Shown here: piece after piece, positions 8,102 through 15,949 of the stretch | Numbering within the stretch: the stretch's first letter is position 1 | How the letters are laid out: every line of letters begins with the position of its first letter | Assembly (NCBI GenBank): GCA_049513695.1 | Contig: JBEKVW010000040.1 | Coordinates: forward strand, 1-19,492 | Reading direction: 5' to 3' | Length of the DNA stretch: 19,492 nt | Source of the DNA: UBA1162 sp049513695 | GTDB taxonomy: Bacteria; Chloroflexota; Dehalococcoidia; GIF9; UBA5629 | Position numbers and translations under genes: made by a program | Notes under the pieces: model-generated | The model's input: the letters and a program-made list of their open reading frames with translations, nothing else | The model's database searches: none | Told to the model about the DNA's origin: nothing

Positions 8102-8162
8102 ACAGAATTCATTACAATTATTTAATTCGGTAAAATACCATACCCGTACAAGGAGCCTGTTA

Positions 8163-9473
8163 ATGAACTCGCTTAAGAAATTGCTAACAAAGGTAAAGAA
8201 AAATGATTTTACGCTGGGTGTGGTTGGTATTGGAAGAGTTGGATTACCTCTGGCTCTGGTTTTTGCCAATGTCGGTGTCAGAGTAATAGGCTTCGATCAA
8301 AATAAGGACTGTATTGGTAAAATAAAACACAGCATAGCCCCCTTTAGCGAGGCTGGCATGCAAGAGCTGCTAGGCAGCAAAAACTTTGAACCTGTTTTTT
8401 GCAGAAATGCCGGGGCCAAAGTTAAAGCCTGCGATATTTATATAGTCTGCGTTGGCACGCCTCTAACGGCGAGCTACCATATCGATTACGGACAATTGTT
8501 TTCGGCTCTGGACATGATTTTGCAGTCGCCTCTCAGGGGCAAGTTGGTTATTCTGAGATCTACGGTCCCTCCCGGTACACTCGAAGAGAGGGTGTTGCCC
8601 TTCATTGAAGCTAAGAGCGGTTTAAAAGCAGGGGTTGATTTCGGGGCAGCTTCATGTCCTGAGAGGATAGTCGAAGGCCATGCCATCGAAGAAATCATCC
8701 AGCTTCCTGAAATCGTTGGCGGCGTCAATCCGATAAGCGGCGATATCACCGCAGAGCTCTTTAAGAAAATCAACCACAGCAAAAAAATACTCAGGACGAC
8801 CTCTAAATCGGCCGAGCTGGCCAAGTTGTATGCCAACATGTACAGGTATGTTAACTTCGCACTGGCTAACGAGTTCGCCCTTCTGGCGGAAGAGTTCGGG
8901 CAGGATGGCACTGAAATTATTAACACGGTTAATTATAAATACCCCCGCGGCGGCATACCCAGGCCTGGACTGGTCGGCGGCCCCTGCCTGACCAAGGATG
9001 GTTATTTCCTGCTATCGAATACCGCTTTCCCCGACTTAATTCTACTGGCGTCACGTCTGAATGAGTTTATGCCCCAACATATAGTTAACCGTCTGAGACT
9101 TAAGATGGCCGAAAAAGGCAAAGTGCTCCATGCGCTAAAAGTAGGACTATTGGGAACCGCCTTCAAGGGAGGCAGCGATGATGAAAGGTACTCCCCTTCC
9201 ATTAAAATCGCCGAACTGCTCGAGAGTGAAAATGTTATCGTCGTCCGTCATGATCCACACGTAAAGGGCACCGAGTCTTTCCAGAAGGCAGTCAAAGATG
9301 CCGACGTAATTGTACTGGCAACCAACCACCCTGAATTTGCCGATATTTTGCCCCGCATCCACAAGCTACGTAAAAAGGGGGACGCCTGTGTAATCTTCGA
9401 CTGCTGGGATATGCTGGACAAGAGGACGGCCAAAAAATACGGCTTCGATTATATGAAGCTGGGCAGCAAATAG
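8163..9473 (+). CDS. UDP-glucose/UDP-N-acetylmannosamine dehydrogenase family protein
   Basis: The 436-residue protein shows the three-domain layout of nucleotide-sugar dehydrogenases. The NAD motif VGIGRVGLPLA is at 21-31, DIYIVCVGTP at 91-100 and RSTVPPGT at 132-139. CPERIVEG is at 165-172, AELAKLYANMYRYVNFALANE at 217-237 carries K221, and the catalytic C275 lies in GGPCLTKDG. It oxidises C6 of a UDP-sugar to the acid using two NAD molecules. The NALANE-like and CPER segments are closer to the WecC/UDP-ManNAc type than to UDP-glucose dehydrogenase, but the substrate is not certain. The start at 8163 is chosen because AAGGAG lies seven bases upstream; an in-frame extension to 8094 has no such site. 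It would add a uronic acid to the glycan made by the neighbouring genes, and it converges on stt3. Confidence 0.88.
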   Translation: MNSLKKLLTKVKKNDFTLGVVGIGRVGLPLALVFANVGVRVIGFDQNKDCIGKIKHSIAPFSEAGMQELLGSKNFEPVFCRNAGAKVKACDIYIVCVGTPLTASYHIDYGQLFSALDMILQSPLRGKLVILRSTVPPGTLEERVLPFIEAKSGLKAGVDFGAASCPERIVEGHAIEEIIQLPEIVGGVNPISGDITAELFKKINHSKKILRTTSKSAELAKLYANMYRYVNFALANEFALLAEEFGQDGTEIINTVNYKYPRGGIPRPGLVGGPCLTKDGYFLLSNTAFPDLILLASRLNEFMPQHIVNRLRLKMAEKGKVLHALKVGLLGTAFKGGSDDERYSPSIKIAELLESENVIVVRHDPHVKGTESFQKAVKDADVIVLATNHPEFADILPRIHKLRKKGDACVIFDCWDMLDKRTAKKYGFDYMKLGSK

Positions 9474-9503
9474 ACGGCCTATCCTTTAATCGGCCTTCCC
9501 TTG

Positions 9504-11849
9504 TCATTGCTTTTGATATTCGAAAATCTTAACCTGCGGCGTGTTATTCGATCCGGCTGTCACATTCTGCTCGGATCCATGGACCAACTTATAATTTTTC
9601 AGGGCCTCGAGAGGAACGGGGCTTTTAAACGGGTCTTCTCCCACGATCCTGTATGTGCCGGGGGTTTGCCCGGCTACAAACTCTTCAGCTTCCCCGTAGG
9701 TATTAAATTTCTTGGTATCATTAATTAGATTGTATTTGTTTCCGTCGTTGGCAGTAACCTGATTGAACCCAATTACATTGACTTCACCAGGCGTAACAGC
9801 GCTTCCATCGAAATTGTAAAGCCGTACTACCATAGTCTGGTAATATTCAGGATAGAAAAGCAAAACCTGCGAATAGTTATCCCCCTGTTTCTGCAAATAA
9901 ATATCATAGTAATCTTGGTAGGATTTACCGTACCATTGAGCGAGAGCAAAGAATTTACTGTCCCAGGAAGCTATCTCGTTGTCGATGATAATGTAGCGGA
10001 TATTGATATCTCTTATCGACTGCGTTGCGGCGGCTTCATCAGGCGCCATCAGGAATTTAGCTTCACCTCTTTCTCCGGACGTACCCGGATTCGAGAATGG
10101 GATCCTCCTGCCTATAAGCGATACCCAGTATCCGTAGTCCCACCATGATAAAACGCCATAAGTGTTATCCGGGTAGACAAAGCCCCCTGGCTCACCGGGA
10201 GCTTTATACAAAGCGTAGTAAGCATTGGCATCTCCCAGCGGCTCCGGTGTATTTTTTCTCATCCAATCCAGTGACGCATACCAGGCATCGGGTGGGGCGA
10301 AAAGAGGCCTTGAAGCTAGGTCGATTGCCGGTTTCCCTCCACCCGGCAACGGCCCCAGATCTGGATAGATCAATACGAATACAACAGCTATCAAAGTCAA
10401 CGCCATCAGCATCGGCCTGGTTTTCTTTTTTCGCTCAACCTGCGCCAGCTTGCTTCTAGAAGCCTTAGTTCTGGCGGGAGGTTGCTGTAAGCCAACAGCA
10501 GCCTTTTCTCTGCCAAAGCCGGCCTTTTCAAGCAGCCACCAGGAAAAATAGCCTGCAAGTAAGGCCACATCTACAGCAAAATAGTAAGCAAACCTTCTCA
10601 TGGCCAGAGCAGAAAGCAGGACCAGAATAGTCCAGATAATCATGAGCAACCGTAGTAGTGTGGCCTTTTTAAATACTTGGTAAAGTAGCAGGCCCAGTCC
10701 TGCCAATCCAATCAGCAGGGCCGTAGTGTAGTTGCTGAAAATATTCAAGAATGTAAATTGCCCCTGCTGTAGCAATAATGGCTGCATCTCCATGATGGTG
10801 GTGTCCGGGACCCAGACAAATACATTAGACAGTGCATGGAGAATGGTAGATAACAACTGGGGATTTAAAATATACAGGCCCAGCGTGCCGAGAAAAGCGA
10901 GCGCCGCAAGGGATATTATATAGAACAGCGTCCTGATTTTGCGCTTTGCCATCCATTCAGCCAGCCCTGCCAGAAAAATCGTCGATACTATTCCACCCAC
11001 CAGTGACAGCAACGTGACGAACAGTTTTACCCCCATGGGTAAATAAACAATCAGCGCTGTGAGTAAAATCGCGGTCCCGATAGCGCCGGTGGTCAGGGAA
11101 CTGATACCTCTACTATAGTCGATAATGATCTGTATAATTAGGAAGATGAACAGTACCAGGATAAATAAAGCGGCTCCAGCCCATGTGGCCATATAGAAAG
11201 CCAGGACTACTCCGGCCAATATACACATCAGCAAAGGCTTAATAATTGACTTCCATCCTTTCTCACGGATGAGTTTAATATCCATTCCTTCGCCAAACTT
11301 AAAAGCGAGCATAGTGAACAGCATAAATAGGGTCGACCATAAAACTTCTGCTATATGGTGGTCGGTATATCCCAGCAGCGAACGGTTAAGGAACTCCCCC
11401 GGCATTACGGCCAGCAGGGCCGCAGCAATAAGTCCGACCCATTTATTGGCTATAGCTTTGCCGATAAAGAAAGCAGCAATAATACTCATAACTGCCAAAA
11501 ATGGAGGAACAAAAACTGTAACTACATCCACCATATGCGTTGTCGGCCGACCTAACCCGGCTAACCATGCAATGCCGCCCAGCAGGTAGGCAAAGAATAA
11601 AGGCTCACGGTCTGTGCGAGCGCCATCCGGGAAAACATAGTAAGGATCAAATTGAGTAAGGTTTGGAAAATGCGCCGCAAGGTTTTCCACCAGTCGCATA
11701 TAATAATTCCCGTCCACACCGGTAATCTTTACCCAGTCGTTTACGAATACCTGACTGTATGGAAGAACTATTCGAAGCCATAGGGCAACTGCAACGATTA
11801 CGCTAAGAAGCAACAGAGAAATTATCCAGGAGGGTATCCTTTTCAACAT
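9504..11849 (-). CDS. STT3/AglB-family oligosaccharyltransferase
   Basis: The 781-residue protein is a GT-C fold membrane enzyme. About a dozen hydrophobic segments cover residues 8-455. A basic cytoplasmic-looking linker rich in K and R follows near 470-495, then one more helix and a soluble C-terminal domain. The metal-binding acidic motifs are visible: D46 in GVDGNYYMR, and D163-H164-H165 with E168 in TDHHIAE. The acceptor-binding signature WWDYGYW is at 569-575, the hallmark of STT3, AglB and PglB. The enzyme transfers a lipid-linked oligosaccharide to asparagine in N-X-S/T sequons on the outer face of the membrane. STT3 is universal in eukaryotes, common in archaea and restricted in bacteria. 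The gene has its own promoter, stands alone on its strand, and is convergent with the sugar dehydrogenase. The glycan locus next door is the obvious donor source. Confidence 0.9.
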   Translation of the reverse strand: MLKRIPSWIISLLLLSVIVAVALWLRIVLPYSQVFVNDWVKITGVDGNYYMRLVENLAAHFPNLTQFDPYYVFPDGARTDREPLFFAYLLGGIAWLAGLGRPTTHMVDVVTVFVPPFLAVMSIIAAFFIGKAIANKWVGLIAAALLAVMPGEFLNRSLLGYTDHHIAEVLWSTLFMLFTMLAFKFGEGMDIKLIREKGWKSIIKPLLMCILAGVVLAFYMATWAGAALFILVLFIFLIIQIIIDYSRGISSLTTGAIGTAILLTALIVYLPMGVKLFVTLLSLVGGIVSTIFLAGLAEWMAKRKIRTLFYIISLAALAFLGTLGLYILNPQLLSTILHALSNVFVWVPDTTIMEMQPLLLQQGQFTFLNIFSNYTTALLIGLAGLGLLLYQVFKKATLLRLLMIIWTILVLLSALAMRRFAYYFAVDVALLAGYFSWWLLEKAGFGREKAAVGLQQPPARTKASRSKLAQVERKKKTRPMLMALTLIAVVFVLIYPDLGPLPGGGKPAIDLASRPLFAPPDAWYASLDWMRKNTPEPLGDANAYYALYKAPGEPGGFVYPDNTYGVLSWWDYGYWVSLIGRRIPFSNPGTSGERGEAKFLMAPDEAAATQSIRDINIRYIIIDNEIASWDSKFFALAQWYGKSYQDYYDIYLQKQGDNYSQVLLFYPEYYQTMVVRLYNFDGSAVTPGEVNVIGFNQVTANDGNKYNLINDTKKFNTYGEAEEFVAGQTPGTYRIVGEDPFKSPVPLEALKNYKLVHGSEQNVTAGSNNTPQVKIFEYQKQ

Positions 11850-11871
11850 TACTTAACCTGCCTTGCGGTAG

Positions 11872-11901
11872 ATTATATCCTTGCCCTTCCGGCAATGGCA
11901 A
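11872..11901 (-). promoter_or_regulatory. Promoter of the STT3 gene
   Basis: On the minus strand TTGCCA (11901-11896) is followed after 18 bases by a perfect TATAAT (11877-11872). Transcription would start near 11865, about 16 bases before the ATG at 11849. The match to the sigma-70 consensus is strong. Confidence 0.6.
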
Positions 11902-11903
11902 GG
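11879..11903. repeat. Inverted repeat overlapping the STT3 promoter
   Basis: CCTTGCC at 11879-11885 and GGCAAGG at 11897-11903 form a perfect seven-base dyad that covers the spacer and -35 of the stt3 promoter. A second, nested dyad, TTGCC (11881-11885) with GGCAA (11891-11895), shares one arm. Its position is right for an operator, but no known motif is recognised. Confidence 0.4.
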
Positions 11904-11922
11904 AGATGCGTTTGCATATGAG

Positions 11923-11951
11923 TTGACTTTCATATTACAACCGTATATTCT
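11923..11951 (+). promoter_or_regulatory. Promoter of the cobalamin operon
   Basis: TTGACT at 11923-11928 and TATTCT at 11946-11951 are 17 bases apart. The predicted start near 11958 lies about 16 bases before the first stem of the cobalamin riboswitch, which is where a riboswitch promoter should be. It is divergent from the stt3 promoter. Confidence 0.55.
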
Positions 11952-11973
11952 GTTATTTAATTGAATATTTAAA

Positions 11974-12069
11974 GCAAGGCGCCTGGGGGCAACCTCGGGC
12001 AAATGGAAAGCAAACCGGTGTAATCCCGGTACAGTCCCGCCTGCTGTGAAAGTCAGAACGCCACCTTGC
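11974..12069 (+). ncRNA. Cobalamin riboswitch (aptamer)
   Basis: The outer P1 stem is formed by GCAAGG (11974-11979) and CCTTGC (12064-12069). Between them are the conserved core CCGGTGTAATCCCGG (12015-12029), the following ACAGTCCCGCCTGCTGTGA, and a B12 box, AGTCAGAACGCC (12051-12062). These are the family hallmarks in the right order. A small hairpin follows near 12078-12096 with a CGCG loop; it may be the P13 element that forms a kissing loop, but this was not tested by folding. The aptamer binds adenosylcobalamin or a related corrinoid and lies 113 bases ahead of btuF, with an intrinsic terminator between them. It therefore probably lowers expression of the uptake and salvage operon when corrinoid is plentiful. 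Confidence 0.88.
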
Positions 12070-12125
12070 GAACAAAGGCTACCTCCGCGGAGTTAGGGGG
12101 TGGGATTTATTATTTGATAATGATC

Positions 12126-12154
12126 CCCCTGCTCACAGGAGCAGGGGTTTTTTT
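12126..12154 (+). terminator. Intrinsic terminator of the riboswitch expression platform
   Basis: CCCCTGCTC (12126-12134) pairs perfectly with GAGCAGGGG (12139-12147) around a four-base loop, and seven T residues follow (12148-12154). It lies between the B12 aptamer and btuF. Upstream G-rich segments AGGGGG (12095-12100) and GGGAT (12102-12106) can pair with CCCCCT (12125-12130) or ATCCC (12123-12127), so a competing antiterminator is possible. This suggests control by transcription attenuation. Confidence 0.85.
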
Positions 12155-12182
12155 GTTTAATTTTTTAAAACTGGGGCTTGTA

Positions 12183-13124
12183 ATGATTAATTTGAAGGGC
12201 ATACTGTTTACGGCACTAGCCTGCTTTTCGATCTTGATAACCGGCTTGGCCTGCGCCGAGCCCGCTCTACCCCCTGATATTTCCGACGATGCCGGGGCGC
12301 CTGTTAAAATCGATCAACCCATCGCGCGTATCATATCGCTGGCTCCCAGCAACACCGAGATCGTGTATGCTCTTGGACTGGAAGACAGGCTGGTAGGGGT
12401 CACAGAATACTGCGACTATCCACCCGCTGCCAAAAATAAACCCAAAATAGGCGGATTCAGCACTGTCGATATGGAGAAGGTGGTTGCCCTGCAGCCGGAC
12501 CTGGTGCTGGCCACGGATATCCATAGTAAATCAGTCACACCACTGTTGCAAAAGGTGGGCTTCAATGTGGTCACACTGTATCCAAAAACATTAAATGGCG
12601 TAATCAGGGATATAAACCTGGTAGGGAAAATCACCGGCAGGGAGAATGCGGCCTCGGAGCTGACAGCCGGCCTCAATAAACGTATTCAGGCCGTCGCGTC
12701 ACTGGCAAGCAATCCTGCGACGGCACGACCCTTACGCACTCTCCTGATCATATGGTACGACCCCCTGATGGTGGCGGCTGCCGATACGTTGCCCGATGAT
12801 ATTCTGAAGGCCGCAGGCGGCCAGAATATTGCTTCAGACCTGACGGGCTACAGTACGATCGGACTTGAGACTATAATCAGCCGCGATCCTGAGGTCATAA
12901 TAGTGCCCTCCGACATGGGCCAGCCGGATAACCCTCTATGGAACTTCGTGATTACGGACCCCCGCCTCAAGAACACTACCGCCACCAAAAATAAGGCCAT
13001 CTATAAAATGGATGGAAACCTCGTTTTGAGATCCGGTCCCCGCTGCGTAACCGCCCTGGAGCAGATGTCCTCTTTCTATCATCCGGCAATGGAGCCGAAC
13101 AAACAGCAGTCGGTGACAAATTGA
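12183..13124 (+). CDS. btuF: Corrinoid ABC transporter substrate-binding protein
   Basis: The 313-residue protein begins with a hydrophobic signal peptide (about 4-23) ending at ALAC...GLAC. C24 could be lipidated, although the lipobox (G-L-A-C) is imperfect. The mature part is a type III periplasmic binding protein: RIISLAPSNTEIVYALGL at 49-66, then CDYP at 77-80 and the helix backbone typical of the BtuF/FhuD group. It captures corrinoids outside the membrane and passes them to BtuC. The start at 12183 is chosen because the signal peptide begins there and it lies after the terminator. An upstream in-frame extension to 12066 would begin inside the riboswitch and is rejected. btuC and btuD follow directly, and the B12 riboswitch ahead supports a corrinoid rather than siderophore substrate. 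Confidence 0.9.
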   Translation: MINLKGILFTALACFSILITGLACAEPALPPDISDDAGAPVKIDQPIARIISLAPSNTEIVYALGLEDRLVGVTEYCDYPPAAKNKPKIGGFSTVDMEKVVALQPDLVLATDIHSKSVTPLLQKVGFNVVTLYPKTLNGVIRDINLVGKITGRENAASELTAGLNKRIQAVASLASNPATARPLRTLLIIWYDPLMVAAADTLPDDILKAAGGQNIASDLTGYSTIGLETIISRDPEVIIVPSDMGQPDNPLWNFVITDPRLKNTTATKNKAIYKMDGNLVLRSGPRCVTALEQMSSFYHPAMEPNKQQSVTN

Positions 13125-13155
13125 ATTCCAAACTTCAAACGGATATGTAATTTCT

Positions 13156-14217
13156 ATGGAAAGCATTATCGAGGCTGAGTTTAAATTACACCAACGGAAG
13201 TTGCGCAACAACACCCTCGCTCTGACATGCGCGGCTCTTATATTGCTGGTCATTGTTATCGGCGCCATAGCAGTCGGCAGCCTCTCGATCCCTGTTCCCG
13301 ACATTCTTAAAATGATGCTGGCTAAAATAATTTCGACAAGCGCCGAAGCTTCATACCCGGCCAGCCTGCAAACCATCCTGTTCGATATCCGGCTGCCTCG
13401 CATCCTGATGGCCGGACTGGTAGGGGCTGCGCTGGCAATCAGCGGGGCCGCTTACCAGGGCATGTTCCGTAACCCGCTGGCTGATCCATACTTGACCGGC
13501 ATTTCTCAGGGCGCCGCACTGGGAGCTGTGGCCGGCTTTCTGTTGCCGTTAGGCATCCCGGCTGCACTTATACCGGTATTGGCCTTTGCGGGAGCCTTGC
13601 TCTGCGTGATCGCCGTATATTCAATTGCCAGGACAGGAAAAACACTGCCTATGACAACGGTAATCCTGGGAGGGGTCGCTATAGGCGCATTTTTAGCATC
13701 GATTACCTCCTATCTCATTATTATTTCGGGAGAACGTGTGCACGGTATCATTTTCTGGCTGCTGGGTAATTTCTCACTGGCCGACTGGTGGAGCGTGGCT
13801 ATCATGACTCCTTACATTCTGGCGGGAGTAGTTGCCATACTGGTATTTGCCCGCCCCCTGAACATTATGCAGATGGATGAAGAGCAGGCACAGCAGCTTG
13901 GGATAAATGTCGAGAGGGTAAAATTAATCGTTCTGGCAGCGGCGACCATTGCTACCGCGGCCTCCGTTTGTTTCTGCGGGGCCATTGGCTTTGTGGGCAT
14001 AATTGTCCCTCACGCCGTAAGGCTGGTTTTTGGCCCGGATTACAGGCTGCTTCTGCCAATGTCACTATTAACCGGCGCCGGTTTTCTCATACTTGCTGAT
14101 ACGGCAGCACGGACAGCGCTGGCGCCCACCGAGATACCTGTCGGCATCATAACCGCCCTGATCGGCGCACCATTCTTCCTTTATCTATTACATCAGAAAA
14201 AAAAGGCGATATTCTGA
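13156..14217 (+). CDS. btuC: Corrinoid ABC transporter permease
   Basis: The 353-residue protein is a FecCD/BtuC-family permease with about ten membrane helices. The family signature runs from RLPRIL (79-84) through GAAYQGMFRNPLADP (97-111) to GISQGAALG. The coupling loop facing the ATPase is seen in MDEEQAQQLGINVERV (about 240-255), and GFVGIIVPHAVR is at 278-289. A dimer forms the channel through which BtuF delivers corrinoid. The gene follows btuF after 31 bases, and its stop overlaps the ATG of btuD (TGATG), so it is co-translated with it. The ribosome site before its ATG is weak. The substrate call depends on the riboswitch and the cob genes. Confidence 0.92.
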   Translation: MESIIEAEFKLHQRKLRNNTLALTCAALILLVIVIGAIAVGSLSIPVPDILKMMLAKIISTSAEASYPASLQTILFDIRLPRILMAGLVGAALAISGAAYQGMFRNPLADPYLTGISQGAALGAVAGFLLPLGIPAALIPVLAFAGALLCVIAVYSIARTGKTLPMTTVILGGVAIGAFLASITSYLIIISGERVHGIIFWLLGNFSLADWWSVAIMTPYILAGVVAILVFARPLNIMQMDEEQAQQLGINVERVKLIVLAAATIATAASVCFCGAIGFVGIIVPHAVRLVFGPDYRLLLPMSLLTGAGFLILADTAARTALAPTEIPVGIITALIGAPFFLYLLHQKKKAIF

Positions 14218-15026
14218 TGCCTGAATTAACATTGTACGAGGCCAGTTTCAAATACGGGAGCAATATCGTTCTGCGCCGGGTCAATCTCGCCGCAGTGCGT
14301 GGCGAGTTCTGCGGGATCATCGGGCCCAACGGTTCGGGCAAGACCACGCTGCTAAAAGGCATGGCCGGCCTGATTCGCCCGTACGAGGGCGTCGTTAACC
14401 TGGATGGCAAAAACATCTCCGGTTACAAGCATGATTATATTGCCAGAAATATGGCGCTGGTACCGCAAAATGCGGTGCTGCCCGAGCTATTTACCGCCAG
14501 GGAGATCGTCCTGATGGGAAGGACGCCCCACCTGGGCCGTTTGAGATACGAGAGTGCCAGGGATATCGGCATCGCCTGTCGCGCCATGGAGATTACTCAA
14601 ACGCTTTCTCTGGCCGGCAAACATATCAATGAACTTTCGGGAGGCGAAAAGCAGCGCATAATCATTGCTCGCATGATCGCACAGGAGGCCGGCATTTTGC
14701 TGCTGGATGAACCGACCGCAAATCTGGATATCAACTATCAGGCTGAGATACTTAGTTTCTTGAAGCAGCTTTGTCAAGAAAAGGACCTTTCGATCTTCGC
14801 CGCCCTGCACGATCTAAACCTTGCCTCGCAGTACTGTGACCGTTTAATCATGCTGAAAGATAAGAGCATATGGAAGCAGGGCAAGCCTGCGGATATCATA
14901 GACGCCGCCACTATAAAAGACGTGTTCGGCGTAAATATTCACGTGTTCAAGCACCCTCTGAACGGCCGGCCGGCCACCCTGGTTACGTCCCAAAGCCCCG
15001 GTGATGATAAGGAAGCGATATTATGA
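14217..15026 (+). CDS. btuD: Corrinoid ABC transporter ATPase
   Basis: The 269-residue protein has all ABC ATPase motifs: Walker A GPNGSGKT at 36-43, Q84 in LVPQN, the signature LSGGEKQ at 140-146, Walker B ILLLDE ending in catalytic E165, and the switch histidine H198 in ALHDLN. It powers corrinoid import with BtuC on the cytoplasmic face. The C-terminal tail after residue 225 matches the extra segment common in Fe/B12-type transporters. It overlaps btuC by one base and cbiB by four bases (ATGA). No key residue is missing. Confidence 0.93.
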   Translation: MPELTLYEASFKYGSNIVLRRVNLAAVRGEFCGIIGPNGSGKTTLLKGMAGLIRPYEGVVNLDGKNISGYKHDYIARNMALVPQNAVLPELFTAREIVLMGRTPHLGRLRYESARDIGIACRAMEITQTLSLAGKHINELSGGEKQRIIIARMIAQEAGILLLDEPTANLDINYQAEILSFLKQLCQEKDLSIFAALHDLNLASQYCDRLIMLKDKSIWKQGKPADIIDAATIKDVFGVNIHVFKHPLNGRPATLVTSQSPGDDKEAIL

Positions 15027-15949
15027 TCGGCATGGTTATTTTAATTCTGGCATTGCTTCTGGATATAACGTTGGGCGAGCCATCCAACCGCTATCACCCT
15101 GTAGCCTGGCTGGGCAAGCTCATCTCGTTTCAATTGAAATTCTCGCCTGAGACAGGCAGTGTGCAGCAGTTCGTCTACGGCGCCTGGATAGTATTCTTGA
15201 CCGCCTCTGTCATAGTTGTACCACTTTATTATGCCCTGTCCTTCCTCCAGAATTTGAACATTGTTGTTTATACGATAATTTCCGCCTACCTGCTGAAAAA
15301 CGCTTTTTCGTTGCGGGGACTATGGCTGGCAGTGCAGAAGGTGAAGCAATGCTTACTGCGTGATGATATCGCCAATGCAAGGTTGGAAATCACTGCGCTG
15401 GTCAGCCGCGATACACAAGACCTCAGCCGGCAGCAGTTGATCTCGGCATCGATAGAGTCCTGTGCAGAAAACCTCTGCGACAGTTTTGTGGCGCCACTAT
15501 TTTTCTACGCTATTTTCGGGCTCCCGGGCGCCATTGTCTACCGTGTCATCAACACCTTCGATGCCATGATCGGCTTCCATGGGCGCTGGGAGTATACCGG
15601 TAAATTTGCGGCCCGGCTGGATGATGTTGTCAATTACATTCCGGCCCGCATAAGTTCCTTCCTCATAGTTCTGGCCTCACTTTACACCGGCCGAGCCGGA
15701 GATGGTTGGCAGGCTATGCTCAAGGAACATAGTAAAACTGAAAGCCCCAATGCGGGATGGACTATGGGCGCCATGGCGGGAACACTCGGCATAGAGCTTG
15801 AAAAAGCCGGGGCCTATAAGCTGGGAGCAGGCACTGAGACTATATCTACAGCTTCGATCAGCCGCTCCCAGATAATTATGCTGCTCTCGTCCGCCATGTG
15901 GAGCCTGGTAATTATAGCCATGGAGGTGGCCGTCGATGCTGCACGCTAA
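15023..15949 (+). CDS. cbiB: Adenosylcobinamide-phosphate synthase
   Basis: The 308-residue membrane protein matches the CbiB/CobD family. Conserved pieces are NRYHPVAWLGKLI near 22-34, SRDTQDLSRQQLISASIESCAENLCDSFVAPLF in the middle, INTFDAMIGF, and SPNAGWTMGAMAG near the C-terminus. It joins (R)-1-aminopropan-2-ol O-2-phosphate to adenosylcobyric acid. The next gene, cobD, makes that aminopropanol phosphate, so the two steps are coupled. Its ATG overlaps btuD by four bases, and its end overlaps cobD by 14 bases. To avoid confusion: in the aerobic naming scheme this protein is called CobD. Confidence 0.94.
   Translation: MIGMVILILALLLDITLGEPSNRYHPVAWLGKLISFQLKFSPETGSVQQFVYGAWIVFLTASVIVVPLYYALSFLQNLNIVVYTIISAYLLKNAFSLRGLWLAVQKVKQCLLRDDIANARLEITALVSRDTQDLSRQQLISASIESCAENLCDSFVAPLFFYAIFGLPGAIVYRVINTFDAMIGFHGRWEYTGKFAARLDDVVNYIPARISSFLIVLASLYTGRAGDGWQAMLKEHSKTESPNAGWTMGAMAGTLGIELEKAGAYKLGAGTETISTASISRSQIIMLLSSAMWSLVIIAMEVAVDAAR

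Larger units (their letters stand above)
7818..8162. other. Divergent intergenic region between rfbA and the nucleotide-sugar dehydrogenase
   Basis: This 345-bp AT-rich stretch has no convincing gene. It must hold the promoters for the minus-strand glycan operon and for the plus-strand dehydrogenase. It contains two small perfect dyads, at 7954-7971 and 7994-8007 (ATCGT/ACGAT around GATG). A plus-strand promoter candidate ends at 8101, and an extended -10 candidate for rfbA lies at 7829-7834. An open frame in the dehydrogenase phase reaches back to 8094, but it lacks a ribosome site and is better read as leader. Confidence 0.6.

Noticed and set aside
8094..8162. Upstream start for the nucleotide-sugar dehydrogenase
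   Set aside because: No ribosome site precedes it, and the predicted -10 overlaps it. The ATG at 8163 has AAGGAG seven bases upstream and yields a normal family N-terminus.
9474..9503. Possible terminator between the convergent dehydrogenase and stt3 genes
   Set aside because: Only a GGCC repeated twelve bases apart is present, with no adequate stem and no T run.
12066..12182. In-frame N-terminal extension of btuF by 39 codons
   Set aside because: It would start inside the riboswitch P1 stem and run through the terminator. The signal peptide begins at the ATG at 12183, so the extension is leader RNA, not protein.
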